From Chrysomallon squamiferum (lineage: Eukaryota > Mollusca > Gastropoda > Neomphalida > Peltospiridae), in assembly GCA_012295275.1 (NCBI GenBank), contig CM022676.1:4743687-4798686 (forward strand): a stretch of 55,000 nt of DNA. The letters are read 5' to 3'. Below are positions 44,901 through 55,000 of the stretch, in pieces (position 1 is the first letter of the stretch; each line of letters starts with the position of its first letter). The notes under the pieces were generated by a model. The model saw nothing but the letters and a program-made list of their open reading frames with translations. It had not been told where the DNA came from and did not search any database. The position numbers and the translations under genes are program-made.

Positions 44901-45760
44901 ACATACTTATATATATATATATATATATAGCAAAATGCTTAGCTTGGGAACAGTAGACCTATCTGTCATCTATTAAGAGTGAAAAAATAAAATATATATT
45001 TTAGCCGTTACATAATTTTTCAAATGTCAAAATTTGCCAAAAATAACACCCATTGTTTCCTCTTTTACATTTTTGTTTCCTTTTTTTCTTAAATGTTTAT
45101 TTTTTTCCCTTTTAATTCTTTTCCTTTGGATTATCTTATTAAAATAAAAATTTTTAGTATGAACCTGAATTTCAGCATTTTGTATCTGAACAACCCTTGT
45201 TAACTTTTTAGTTAACTGGACCCACAGTTTTTGCCAACCTGACAGTCTGAAGGTAAAGATAATGAAACATTTGTTTTGGTAAATAAACACTGACGTAAAC
45301 AAACATTTTGCGTTTTTACACATAAACAAATGACGAGATAATAATATAATTAGGTTTCTGGTCAATTTAATGATTTCTTAAATTTTTTTTTTTTTTTTTT
45401 TTTTCTTTGTTCTTTCATAACATATGTCAACAAATGTTTAATAATTTTAAATGAACAAAAATCATAACAAAGTAAACAAATGTAAACAAAAACAAAACAA
45501 AAAAACCATTTTAAAAAAAAGATCCTTTAACAAAATGCCTCATTTTTTTTCATTCCAGTCTCAAATTGAAATAAGAGTTATCCATTTTGGTTTGTGAAGT
45601 TAGAATTATCTTTCTTTGTGCGAGAGAGTTATCTTCTCATAAAATACTCGTGATTTCTGGCACACACGCATTTCCATGACAACAGTGAAGTACATTCATA
45701 CGAGTTTATAATTAAATAAAAAAAAATATATATAATTTTTTCTTTTAAATATGCTTGTCG
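44900..45760. other. Probable HYOU1 3' flank / 3' UTR
   Basis: AT-rich sequence following the HYOU1 stop codon in transcription order. Minus-strand AATAAA-type signals are frequent, so the polyadenylation site cannot be fixed. A 112-codon minus-strand frame (45027-45365) has no recognisable family. Confidence 0.5.
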
Positions 45761-45810
45761 TTACAATTCTGTGTGATCTGATTTTTCTTTTTCAACTGTT
45801 TCAGTAGCAT
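45761..45810 (-). CDS. HYOU1: HYOU1 terminal exon with HTEL retrieval signal
   Basis: 50 nt encoding ATETVEKEKSDHTEL and TAA (45761-45763). HTEL is a KDEL/HDEL-type C-terminus. As I recall, vertebrate HYOU1 ends in NDEL and HTEL works in some mammalian ER carboxylesterases. Confidence 0.9.
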
Positions 45811-45822
45811 CTGAAAAACAAA

Positions 45823-45866
<44 letters not shown>

Positions 45867-46475
45867 TAATAATAATAATAATAATAAGAGTAAATTTAAA
45901 TAAAATAATTACCAACATAAAACTAATTTAAATAAAATAATTACCAACATAAAACTAATTTAAATAAAATACGTACCAGCATAATAAAAATAAATTTAAA
46001 TAAAACAATTACAAACATAATAAAGACTAATCTGTAATTTATCATTCAACGATCTGTCATATATACTTGATCAGAATCTTCTGACAGGTTAACACATACC
46101 ACCTACTTTTAAATCATACAGATGATAATATGTATGTAATAGTAAATGTAGAACTGAAATGTGAAAACATTTCTTGACCTTTGTGTGTATGTGTGTCTGT
46201 TACCTGTGTTTTCTCATACATTGTGTATAGGTGTAGAAATTATTTAACAAAATCTTCTTGTTGTTTTGGGGTTTTTATTGAGGGTGGGGGGAGGGGAAAT
46301 ATTCATTTAAATTGATTATAAATTATTATTAAAATCGCACCTATTTTTAAATTTTCCTCAGATTTTTCTTCTTCTTTATCTGGTATTGTAGGCATAACTG
46401 GTGGGATGTCTGTCAAAATTGTAAATAAACTTTTAAAAACATAATAAATATTACCAATTTCATCAGATTTTACTT

Positions 46476-46532
<57 letters not shown>

Positions 46533-47269
46533 CTTACATATGCATGTATAACATACACACACACACACACAAAGACATGCATAAACAACACATACAAACA
46601 CAAAAAATTATAACAAAAATAAATTAGAATACAAAACTACACCAAACACACACCAAAAAATGAAATAAAATATGAAATGAAACAAAATAAAAACAAAAAA
46701 AACAAACAACATACCTAGAGATTCTGGTGGCTCAGTTGAGCTGTCTGTCTTATCTTTATGGGCAGCTTCAGTCTCCGCCTCCTGCTGTTGATTGGTTGAT
46801 TTTTGTCCCTCCTCCTGTTCACTGGTTGATTTTTGTCCCTCCTCTTTCGTTTTATTGGCTGATTGTTTGCTGTCTATCACAGTCTCATTTGATTTGCTCT
46901 TGTCAGTGGCTTTTGGCTTTGGTTTATAATATTTTGCTTTGTTTACCAAGTACTTCACCTCCCTATCAAGAGCATGTATTTTTAAAGCTATATCCTCCAC
47001 CACTAGGGTGGGGTTCTCGTACGGCTTCAGCTTCTTTTGTTGCGCTTTACTAGTCTTCAGCCACTCCTGTGATTAAAATAATTTTAAATGAATTATCAGT
47101 TGTGTAGTATTTTCATTCATACCTACACACAGACATACACACACAATCACGGACACATATACACGCACACACTCTCTCTCAAATATACACATTCTCTAAT
47201 ACATATATATGTTCTGCTTAATACATACATTCTCTCCTTTAAATACACACATACATACAAACAAACATA

Positions 47270-47319
<50 letters not shown>

Positions 47320-50300
47320 CACACAAAGACTTTTCTTTGGTTGGGTTATTTTTTTTCACTCAAAACATTATATCAATGACAAAAATATAGAATTTTTTTT
47401 ACCTATTTCCAGTCCATCAGGGTTTTTTAACTTACCCTAAACTTTGCTAACAATAAAGTATTACTACATTTTACCCAAAATAAACCGAAACAGGACACTT
47501 TTTATAATGACTATTTTATAAACATTGCAAAAACAATAATTCCTAATAACAAATATTTACACTGGAAAGCAACATTCGTTAATAATAAATAATCAATATA
47601 TATATTTTTTTATCTTTCATACAATCATGTTTCAATTTCCATCAAATATTTGAGAATAATTCCATCTATTGATATTACAAAAAACAAAAAAAATAAAATA
47701 AAGATTACAAACTGATCAATATATTATCTGTATATCCAAAAATTACTTACCACAGTATCATTGATGAGTTTTTCCAGAGTTTTGATTTCCACTTCGGTGA
47801 ACATGGGGTCTTCCATCTTGGTCAGGTTTTTGATCGTGTCCAGAAACACTTTGGACTGGTTCAGCATGGACTTTATGGCATCGAGCGCCTTCGGTCGTTC
47901 CTGCATCTCTTGTACCCGAACAACAACCATCCTGGTAGCAGCCTTCAGTTCATCCAGCTTGTTCTTGTACACCTGAAAGCAGACAACAAGTTTTGAAATG
48001 GAAGGATGGTGTATGGACAGATAAAATGATGTCTAAAGGAAAATCTGTGTGTATGTATGTAGGTAGGTAGGTAGGTATGTGTTTTTCAGAGAGAGAGTGG
48101 GAAAGATGGACACACGCACAGAGAAAGAAAATTACCTCCTCCTTGACATCACTGACTAGTGATTGACAAACTTAGTTACTCCTTTTTGACATCACCTGAC
48201 TTTTAAATCACAAGAACCTAGCAACACTACAACCAACCAAAAATGTGATAAGAAAATGAACCAATAATTTTACCAGCATAACTTGACTGACATGATAAAT
48301 TACATCCTCTATGATATCATCGGACTAATGACTGACAAAGATACCTCCTACTTGACACCATCTGACTTTTGATTGACAAGGTCAGTTACTTCTTTCTTGA
48401 TGTCATCCAATTACAGCTTAACAAAATTAAAATTACCACCTCCTGACTACTGACTGACAAGCTTAGACAACTCCTCCTTGACATCACATGACTATTGATT
48501 GACAAAAAAAAAGTTACCTCCTTCTTCGCATCCTCTGGCTGTTCATACAACCAATTGGAAGCGTCTGACAAAGCCTTCAAGATGGCTTCTCTCTCCTGTT
48601 CAGTAGAACATTTGATATATTCGTCCTGCGAAAACTTGTCCTGTCTGTCAAAGATGTAAGCCTCCAGATCATTCTTCGCTGCCTCCAGTTCCTTCTTCTC
48701 CAAGTCTTTGGCCTTCAGGGCTGATAGTCTGTTCATTGTAACAAAAACAAAATAAAATAATTTTAAAATTTAAAACTAATAAAGGCTAATAAAAAATTAA
48801 TAAACAATAAGAATTCTAGATAATTTTACGTAACTGTCAATACAAATGCACGAGACGTTATTTTTTATCTTGAGCTAAGAATTAATAAACAATAAGAATT
48901 CTAGGTAATTTCATGTAATTCTCAGCTTAAATAGATTACTTTTATCTTTAGCTTTTGTGAAAAAACAATAAAAATAAAGAATTTAAAGAATTCTAGGATA
49001 GAAAATGTGAAGTCACTCTCAAAAAATTAAAAGTATTTTTCCAGTTATTTTGGTGTACTTTTGGTGTAAAATGTTAATTTTAACAAACAAAATAATGAAT
49101 TTAAAAATTTGAGGTTGTAATTTCTGAATATTAACTTGATTAAGATAAAAATATGGTACTGTTCTAATCTTTAGCTTGTATATTATATAAAAGAAATATT
49201 TACTTAAAAAATAAAATTATATTTAAAAACTAAAACTAAAAATAATAAAACCTAAGAACTAGCAATGAACTGCACTAAAAGAAAAAAAAGAAAATTAATT
49301 TTTTAATAATTTAAAATAGAATAAATTTGTAACACTGTTGCAATAAAATATCTACACTAAAACAAACAAATAAATAAATAAATCCCACTTCATTGAAAAA
49401 AAATTAAAAAAATGAAGATAGCATTTGTGAAAAAAAACCTAATAATTTCCAATTTTACTGAAGATGGCAATAAAATTTAATTTAAATGAAAATACATTAA
49501 TTTGATAACTTTATAACAACCATAATTTTAAAATGTGTTATTAATAAAAATATGATTCATGAAACTGTTGGCAAGAAAGAAAAAAGCATATGAAATAAAA
49601 ACATAATAAAATTATAAATGTCTACAATAAAAATCTGTTATTTAAAAGAAAATTACTTGTAAAACTTTTTGTTTTAACAACAAATGTAAGAAAAAAATAT
49701 AATAAACTTAAATTATTACTAAGTAATTAAATCATTAAAAAGTAATAAATTCAAACGAATTAATAAAAATTAATTTAATAATCTACATTATTTAAAACAA
49801 ATGGTTATTTGCAGTAGAATTCAATGTTTATTACAATCGCATTGTTTCCAACTTCTTTTAATTAGTAGAATCAGTACAAGTAGTTTTCATTACATTAAGA
49901 CATTAAATCATCCAAGTACGTGTGTGTGTGTGTGTGTGTGTGTGTGTTTCTGTGCATACCCACACACAGACACACATCTGTAATTATATTTGTCAGTTTT
50001 GTTTATCTGTGCATCAAAACTTGGAGAGAACAAACGTTTTATATGCACATGGACATTTTTATGAGAAAGATAAAAAGACAGAAAGAAAATAGACAGATGT
50101 GCACACACATACACATACACACACACACATGCATGCACAACATAGACACACACACACACAGACCATCATAAAAGCTTCATAATTACTCCAAAAACCAAAA
50201 TGGAGTTTATTTTACATACACACACTACAAAAATTAAATCACTTTTAATTCTCACCGTTTCTTCGACTCTTTCATGTTCTCTTTTGAAATGCCTGGAATA

Positions 50301-53300
50301 TCGAACGACTCAATCTCAACTGTGATGTTTTCTTTGATTGTGATTATTTTCGGTTTCTTTGGAACCTCTTCTTTCTCCTTTGAATCCTTTTCCGCCGTCT
50401 TTTCAGATTCCGCTTTTTTATCATCCTTCTTCTCTTTCTTTTCTTTCTTTGTTTCTCCCCTTTTTCTCGAATCTTTCTTTGTTTTTGAGCTCTCCTCCTC
50501 CGATTTATCTGCTCCTTCCTCTTTTGGTTTCTCCTCCTTTTGGGGTTTTTCTTCAGCTTCCTTCTTGTCGTCTGCTGAAACTTCTTCCTAGAATATTTAA
50601 AATTTAAACTGCAAATTTGAGTCAAGTTTAAGGAATAATTAAACATTCATAAATAATAATACAAAAAACACAAATTATAAAAAATTTCAAAGATAAAAAA
50701 AAAAAAAAACGTACTGGATAATTCTAAATAAAATTATGCAATTATTAATTTAGTGTTAACAGTCATTATTTAAATAACAAAATCAAAAAAAATTTGGATA
50801 GTACTAAGCATATAAAATATATTTTTATAAAAGAATTCTAGAAAACAATCAATACACAATTTTCTGACACTATTCAAAACTTTCATGAATAATTTTCTTC
50901 TTTTTTTTATTTTTTTTTTAATTATTATTATTTATTTTTTTAAATCATTAGCTTATTCTTGATCACACAATTTTCTAACTGTTAATTTTCAACAAAAATA
51001 TTTTATTTTTAACTAACACTACTACTATACTACTACTAATAATAGTAGTAGTAAAATTATAATAACAATAATAATTATGGTAATAATAATAAATTACTAT
51101 CATAATAACACCAATAACAACAACAAATAAATAAGAATTACAAACACCCAGATGGTTAAAAACTTAAAAACCAAAAAATCTATTAACACTAACAGTCTAG
51201 TTAGGTAAGCAAACAGAAATAATGACTACACTTATTAGTAACAGAAAAACAACAGCACCACCAAAAAAACAAAAGGATTCAGACACAGATAGATATAAAA
51301 AAAAATAATGGATTTATTTTGAGTATCTATTTTTAATTTTTTTATTATATATTTCAGTTTATCCTTCAAGAACTGAAACCCTGTATTACAAAATAATTTT
51401 GTTATAATATTTTTTTTAATTCCCATTTTTATAATGAAAAAAAATAATAGAATCCAAATGTTCATTCAGATATCTGTATCACAAACAGTAATGCTTAAAT
51501 CAAAAGCTACAAGACTTCATGCCACAGCTAATAGGTCAATCCTATTTCAAGAAAAAATATTTTCAGCTTCTGCGGTTCCTGGCAGTCATTACCAAAGTAC
51601 TTTTCTGAAGATTAATTATATATTATTTCTCTTCTTCCTCTTCAACGTTTTTTTTCTTCTGATATTTTATTCAAACCATCATGCCAAATTGCAAAGTATT
51701 TAACCAAAATAAAACTGGAATTATTACAAGACTTCTTGAAGTCAATAAATACCAACATCCAAGCTTTCATATTTTGGTTTTAGTGAACCGTTCCAGATAA
51801 TGAGATACTGAGAAGAACTTTCAAAATATCTTAACAATGAAACAAACAGAATTACTACAGACATGGTAAGAGTAAATTAAAACTAACATGAAGGTTTTCA
51901 TCTTTTGATTATAGATAACTGTTTCAACTTTCAGATATTAGGATACTGAAAAACCAGAATTATTGAAGACATCCGAAAGTAAATTAAAACCAACATCAAG
52001 ATCATCTTATTGATTATAGTTAACCCTTTCAAATACTGCAGATATATTTGAAAAGAGCATTACCAATGTAAATCTTCAATTACAGACTTCTTAACAAAAT
52101 TTTAATACCATTGTTAAAAAATTTCACTTTTTTTTTTATCTCCTAAGTCAATCATCTTTTACATTTCCCAATTTATGACAATTATCAGTAAATTTGACTG
52201 TTTCTCTATTTATGACAAATTAGCTTTAATTATTTCCCAATTTACAACAATTTTTTTTTTAATAAATTATTTTTCCCCATTTCCCAATTTACAACAAATT
52301 ATTTCCTAATTTATGACAAATAACAGTAAATTATCTTTGACCATTTCCCAGTTCATGATAACAATAAATTATTTTTCGTTATTTTCCCAATTTATGACAA
52401 AAGTTAAATTGTTTTGCGTTCATAATCAAAACACCTCTTTTTCTTTCTTCCTTTCTTCCTGTCTTTCAGTGGGTTTTTCTTTCTCTTTCCCGGCAGAATC
52501 AGATTCTGCAGATTCTGTCTTCTCGTCACTCGTTTTGTTTTCTTTCCCCGTGGCATCCATTTTGTCTTTGTCGGTCTTACTTTCCTCCTTTTTATCCTAA
52601 CACCACAACAGAAAAAAGCAAAATGGTGCATTCTTATAGGTGCAACATGCAGCAATGGGATTGAAGTGTTATTTTTCTGGGGGTTTTGAATAAGAAAAAG
52701 TATTGCTAACTTTATATATTTGTCCAGTTTTTATTTATTTTTTCAATCGAGGTGCAAGATTAAACAGAGTGAGGGAATGATCTGTGATATTGTTATTCAG
52801 AAGAGATGCAGGTAATTTAAGAAGTTTATGAAGTAAAATATCTTTGTATTTTTATCATTTCCGAAGAAAATTTCTCTTCGATTTTAAATTGTTTTATTCG
52901 TATTTAATTCTTTACTTTATTACTACTATTATTATTTTATTATGTTATGTCATGTTATGTTATAATGTTATGATGTTATTTTGTTATGTTATGTTATGTT
53001 ATGTTATTTAATTTTTATTTTACCTTTATCATTATTCTTTATCCTTTATTATTTATATATATCTTTATTAATACTTTTTCTCCATTTCCTTAATTTATTA
53101 TTATTTTTATTATTTGTTGTTTTTTCTTCACTTTTTTATAATTTTATTTATTTATTTTATTTTATTTTTTATTTGTTTTTCTAATTTTTTTTTATAATTA
53201 TAATTATTTTTTTTCAATTCTTTCTCATCTTCCAATAACAAACAAACACAAAAGAAAACAATTAAAAATAAATCTCATCTAATAATTGTCAATGTAAAAA

Positions 53301-54591
53301 ATATAATTTTGTTTATCATTCCTTCACTCTGTTTGGTAAGAAAACTACCATAAGAAAGCACCAAAAACGTAACAGAAAGAAAAAATTAAATTAAAATATA
53401 GACAGACAGACAGTCTAAGTTCTTTTTGAAATATTCAAAATGTCTTTAGACTATTTGTCTGCTTTGTTACAGACTGGCTTCAAAGATGGCACTTCAGTAA
53501 ACAGTTTCACTGTGAACAGAAACGATGCAAACCAGAATAATCAGATTATTTAAAAATAATAATAAATTAATTTTCTTTATGATTTTTGTTTTTATTGGAA
53601 TAGAAAAGGTCTAATTTTGATCTCTGTTTCCGTGAAATGTTGATAACTTTATTTCAACAATTTTTGAATGTTCTGAGAAAAAAAATGGTTTTTTCTGGGG
53701 GGGGGGGGTTCTGTCCATAAATATCTTGATATTTTTATTGCTTTAAAAAAAATTATTTTATTTTTTTAGAAAAAAAATCAGGAAATTAAACATAATATTA
53801 AACAAAATTTGATTCTAAAAACTCTTTTTAAATAACTATTACAAAAGACATCAATTGTCTGTGAAAAGATCAGAAGGTTACAACATACTGTCACAATTAC
53901 TGCCAGTAAGAACTGCTACAGTTTAATCAGTGTAAGAACATTGAAGAATCAGATATTTACATATTTATCATTCAGTTTATTATTATGTCACATATGACAT
54001 CGTAGCAAAATTATGACAGAACTATATATATGCACATGCATGAATGCAGAACTGAAAGTCTGAATTTCATAAACGTCTGCTTCACTGTCAAAGCTGGTAA
54101 TGAAATCAGTGGACAAAATCTTGACCCTTGGCAGAAGTAGATTAAAAAAGACAGCACTGTACTTGACTCATTAAAAACATGACACTGTTTACCAGGTATT
54201 CTGTTATAACAAGATGTCTTATGACTTATAAACCAAAACATTGAACTGTGACAAAAACAGATGATTCCCAGACACAGTACTGTTTAAAATTTGATATCAT
54301 AGACCAGAGATTCTGTTATATTCTGTTATAATTCTATTCATTATGACTGCTGATGTGATTGATACATCTAAGTGAAATTTGCATACTGCAGTGCCAACTT
54401 TAAGCAAAATATAAAGAAGAAAAAAATATTTAAAAGGAAAAAGCTCAGGGAAATGGTAGCAAATAAAAATAAATATAAAATAAAAAAATAAATAATAATA
54501 ATTAAAATAATTAATAAACATGCAATAAGACTTTAGTAATAAAGACTACTTCTATTAACTTAAACACAGAAGTTCTAATTTTGTAATAGAT

Positions 54592-54631
<40 letters not shown>

Positions 54632-55000
54632 GAGCAATAATAAAAGTAATAACAATATATAAAATTATAAATTATAATAATAATCATCATCCAATAATAA
54701 ATTAATAATAATAATGATAATAATAACCATAACAATAATAGTAGTAATAAATAATAATAATTATCTTTAAATAATTTAAAGATAAAAATATTTCTTTTTA
54801 TAACTAATTTGTTTTTTCTAAAAAAAATTTCACTCAGCCCCACACAAAAACAACATTTAATACAAAGTGTAAAATACCCATAAAAAGAAACTAGAACAAC
54901 AAAATACGTAACAACTACATGCATCAACTACAACAACAACCACTACAACAACCACAAAAAGACAATTTTACCTCGTGGTCGGGAGTGTGGTCAGTTTCCA
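45761..55000 (-). CDS. HYOU1: Hypoxia up-regulated protein 1 (GRP170/ORP150), 3' half, cut by the window edge
   Basis: HYOU1 is an ER-lumenal Hsp70/Hsp110-family chaperone and nucleotide-exchange partner of BiP. Only the last eight exons are here, about 474 residues. They cover the acidic, lysine-rich linker (54972 to 50256), the alpha-helical C-terminal substrate-binding region (LEAYIFDRQDKFSQDEY, FTEVEIKTLEKLINDT, ALDREVKYLVNKAKYYKPKP), a variable charged tail and a C-terminal HTEL ER-retrieval signal. The exons in transcription order are 54972-55000 (partial), 52435-52596, 50256-50587, 48518-48728, 47751-47972, 46715-47066, 46341-46409 and 45761-45810, all in phase. The ATPase domain must lie beyond position 55000. 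The gene converges on USF. Confidence 0.95.
45824..46030. repeat. AAT microsatellite and 33-bp repeat in the last HYOU1 intron
   Basis: AAT units to about 45888, then four copies of an AATTTAAATAAAATAATTAC-type unit with CAACATAAAACT (about 45892-46020), the first two or three nearly identical. Confidence 0.85.
46341..46409 (-). CDS. HYOU1: HYOU1 exon (tail)
   Basis: 69 nt encoding IPPVMPTIPDKEEEKSEENL and KI, with TTGACAG acceptor and GTGCGA donor. Not conserved in sequence; phase agrees on both sides. Confidence 0.82.
46480..46528. repeat. GT microsatellite in HYOU1 intron
   Basis: About 48 bases of GT repeat followed by a short AC run (46555-46571), which could pair with it. Confidence 0.95.
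46715..47066 (-). CDS. HYOU1: HYOU1 exon (end of lid and variable tail)
   Basis: 352 nt. EWLKTSKAQQKKL and IHALDREVKYLVNKAKYY match the family, then a charged tail begins. A 30-nt (10-codon) coding duplication, EEGQKSTSEQ then EEGQKSTNQQ, sits in the tail. Confidence 0.95.
47272..47316. repeat. CT microsatellite in HYOU1 intron
   Basis: About 44 bases of CT repeat within ACAC-rich degenerate sequence (47115-47330). Confidence 0.95.
47751..47972 (-). CDS. HYOU1: HYOU1 exon (helical lid)
   Basis: 74 codons in phase 0 (VYKNKLDELKAATRMVVVRV to the conserved FTEVEIKTLEKLINDTV). Acceptor TTTCAG, donor GTAAGT. Confidence 0.96.
48130..48517. repeat. Minisatellite carrying copies of the HYOU1 exon donor edge
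   Basis: On the plus strand the exon's donor edge reads TTACCTCCTTCTTC. Related phrases recur in the adjacent intron near 48132, 48175, 48299, 48341, 48386, 48433 and 48471, mostly followed by a GACATCA and then a TGATTGACAA phrase. Read on the minus strand, several copies offer AGGAGGTAA-type donors. Only the copy at 48518 joins the coding frame. Confidence 0.8.
48518..48728 (-). CDS. HYOU1: HYOU1 exon (helical lid)
   Basis: 211 nt encoding LEKKELEAAKNDLEAYIFDR and ASNWLYEQPEDAKKE, matching the family's NSLEAFIFETQDKL and STWL segments. Donor GTAACT; its edge is copied in the following intron. Confidence 0.95.
48729..50255. other. HYOU1 intron with GT/CA repeats
   Basis: AT-rich to 49800. 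A GT run at 49918-49947 and CA-rich sequence at 49959-50161 are complementary and could pair. No exon seen. Confidence 0.8.
50256..50587 (-). CDS. HYOU1: HYOU1 exon (lysine/glutamate linker into the beta-domain end)
   Basis: 332 nt. A long K/E-rich stretch passes into VPKKPKIITIKENITVEIES, the return into folded substrate-binding domain after the acidic loop. Donor GTGAGA. Confidence 0.92.
50588..52434. repeat. HYOU1 intron with two decayed arrays
   Basis: The first part is AT-rich with AGT/AAT units (about 51018-51120). From about 51700 to 52080 a unit of roughly 135 bp recurs about three times (AGAATTATTACAGAC, AGTAAATTAAAACCAACAT, TGATTATAGTTAACC). From about 52160 to 52410 a shorter unit around TTTCCCAATTTATGACAAAT recurs about six times. 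Confidence 0.65.
52435..52596 (-). CDS. HYOU1: HYOU1 exon (charged linker)
   Basis: 54 codons in phase 0, DKKEESKTDKDKMDATGKEN onward, rich in K, E, D and S. The acceptor is GTGTTAG and the donor GTGTTT. Low-complexity linker typical of HYOU1; boundaries rest on phase and splice signals. Confidence 0.82.
52597..54971. other. HYOU1 intron, low complexity
   Basis: GTTAT repeats (about 52943-53010), a T-rich tract to 53220, a G run of about 12 near 53698, AAT repeats (about 54593-54630) and degenerate AAT/ATT to 54760. No further exon is supported. Confidence 0.75.
54972..55000 (-). CDS. HYOU1: HYOU1 exon, partial at the window edge (acidic linker)
   Basis: 29 nt are visible, ending ETDHTPDHE at a GTAAAA donor. 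Phase 0 at the donor fits the next exon. The rest lies outside the window. Confidence 0.7.

Noticed and set aside
45027-45365. 112-codon minus-strand frame after the HYOU1 stop
   Set aside because: Lysine/asparagine-rich AT-driven composition with no motif; best explained as 3' UTR or flank.
46727-47053. 108-codon plus-strand frame
   Set aside because: Shadow of the HYOU1 exon on the minus strand.
50274-50607. Serine/phenylalanine-rich plus-strand frames
   Set aside because: Shadow of the K/E-rich HYOU1 exon on the minus strand.

Overview
This window is nuclear DNA from an animal. It is strongly A+T-rich and dense in microsatellites, and it holds three intron-rich genes with metazoan-type splice sites. 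The proteins are clear bilaterian orthologues. The AT-rich, repeat-laden introns suggest a lophotrochozoan, perhaps a mollusc or cephalopod; that placement is inference. I see no bacterial gene, operon, CRISPR array, rRNA or intact tRNA.

Layout. 1-13432 has no gene I can support. It holds microsatellites, decayed tandem arrays, a cluster of palindromic CRE sites, a CpG-rich patch and some islands of complex sequence. 13433-24661 (minus) is SRPRA, the alpha subunit of the signal recognition particle receptor. It is complete in 14 coding exons whose phases all fit, except for a one-base frameshift in exon 11. 24662-25814 is the divergent promoter region between SRPRA and the next gene. 25815-34849 (plus) is the bHLH-leucine-zipper factor USF, about 303 residues, apparently starting from a 32-nt first coding exon. 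34850-45760 is gene-free space between convergent genes and holds several decayed repeat arrays. 45761-55000 (minus) is the 3' half of HYOU1/GRP170, the ER chaperone. It ends in an HTEL retrieval signal and runs off the right edge.

The main discovery candidate is in USF. The exon encoding the end of the basic region, helix 1 and the loop exists as two tandem copies (31347-31453 and 31532-31638), each exactly 107 nt. Both have intact splice sites. The first 21 complete codons of the two copies encode identical residues despite 11 synonymous differences, and the replacements are confined to the loop. Using both copies, or neither, gives an early stop, so exactly one must be used. This looks like a mutually exclusive exon pair that swaps the loop of the DNA-binding domain: a cysteine-free version against one with two cysteines.

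A second theme is local tandem duplication of exon edges. The 5' half of SRPRA exon 11 with its acceptor is copied, the donor of a HYOU1 exon is copied several times, the acceptor of USF exon 4 is copied, and the USF exon pair is the same kind of event with the whole exon retained. SRPRA and HYOU1 both serve the ER (targeting and folding), while USF is a nuclear E-box regulator. Their adjacency may be chance.
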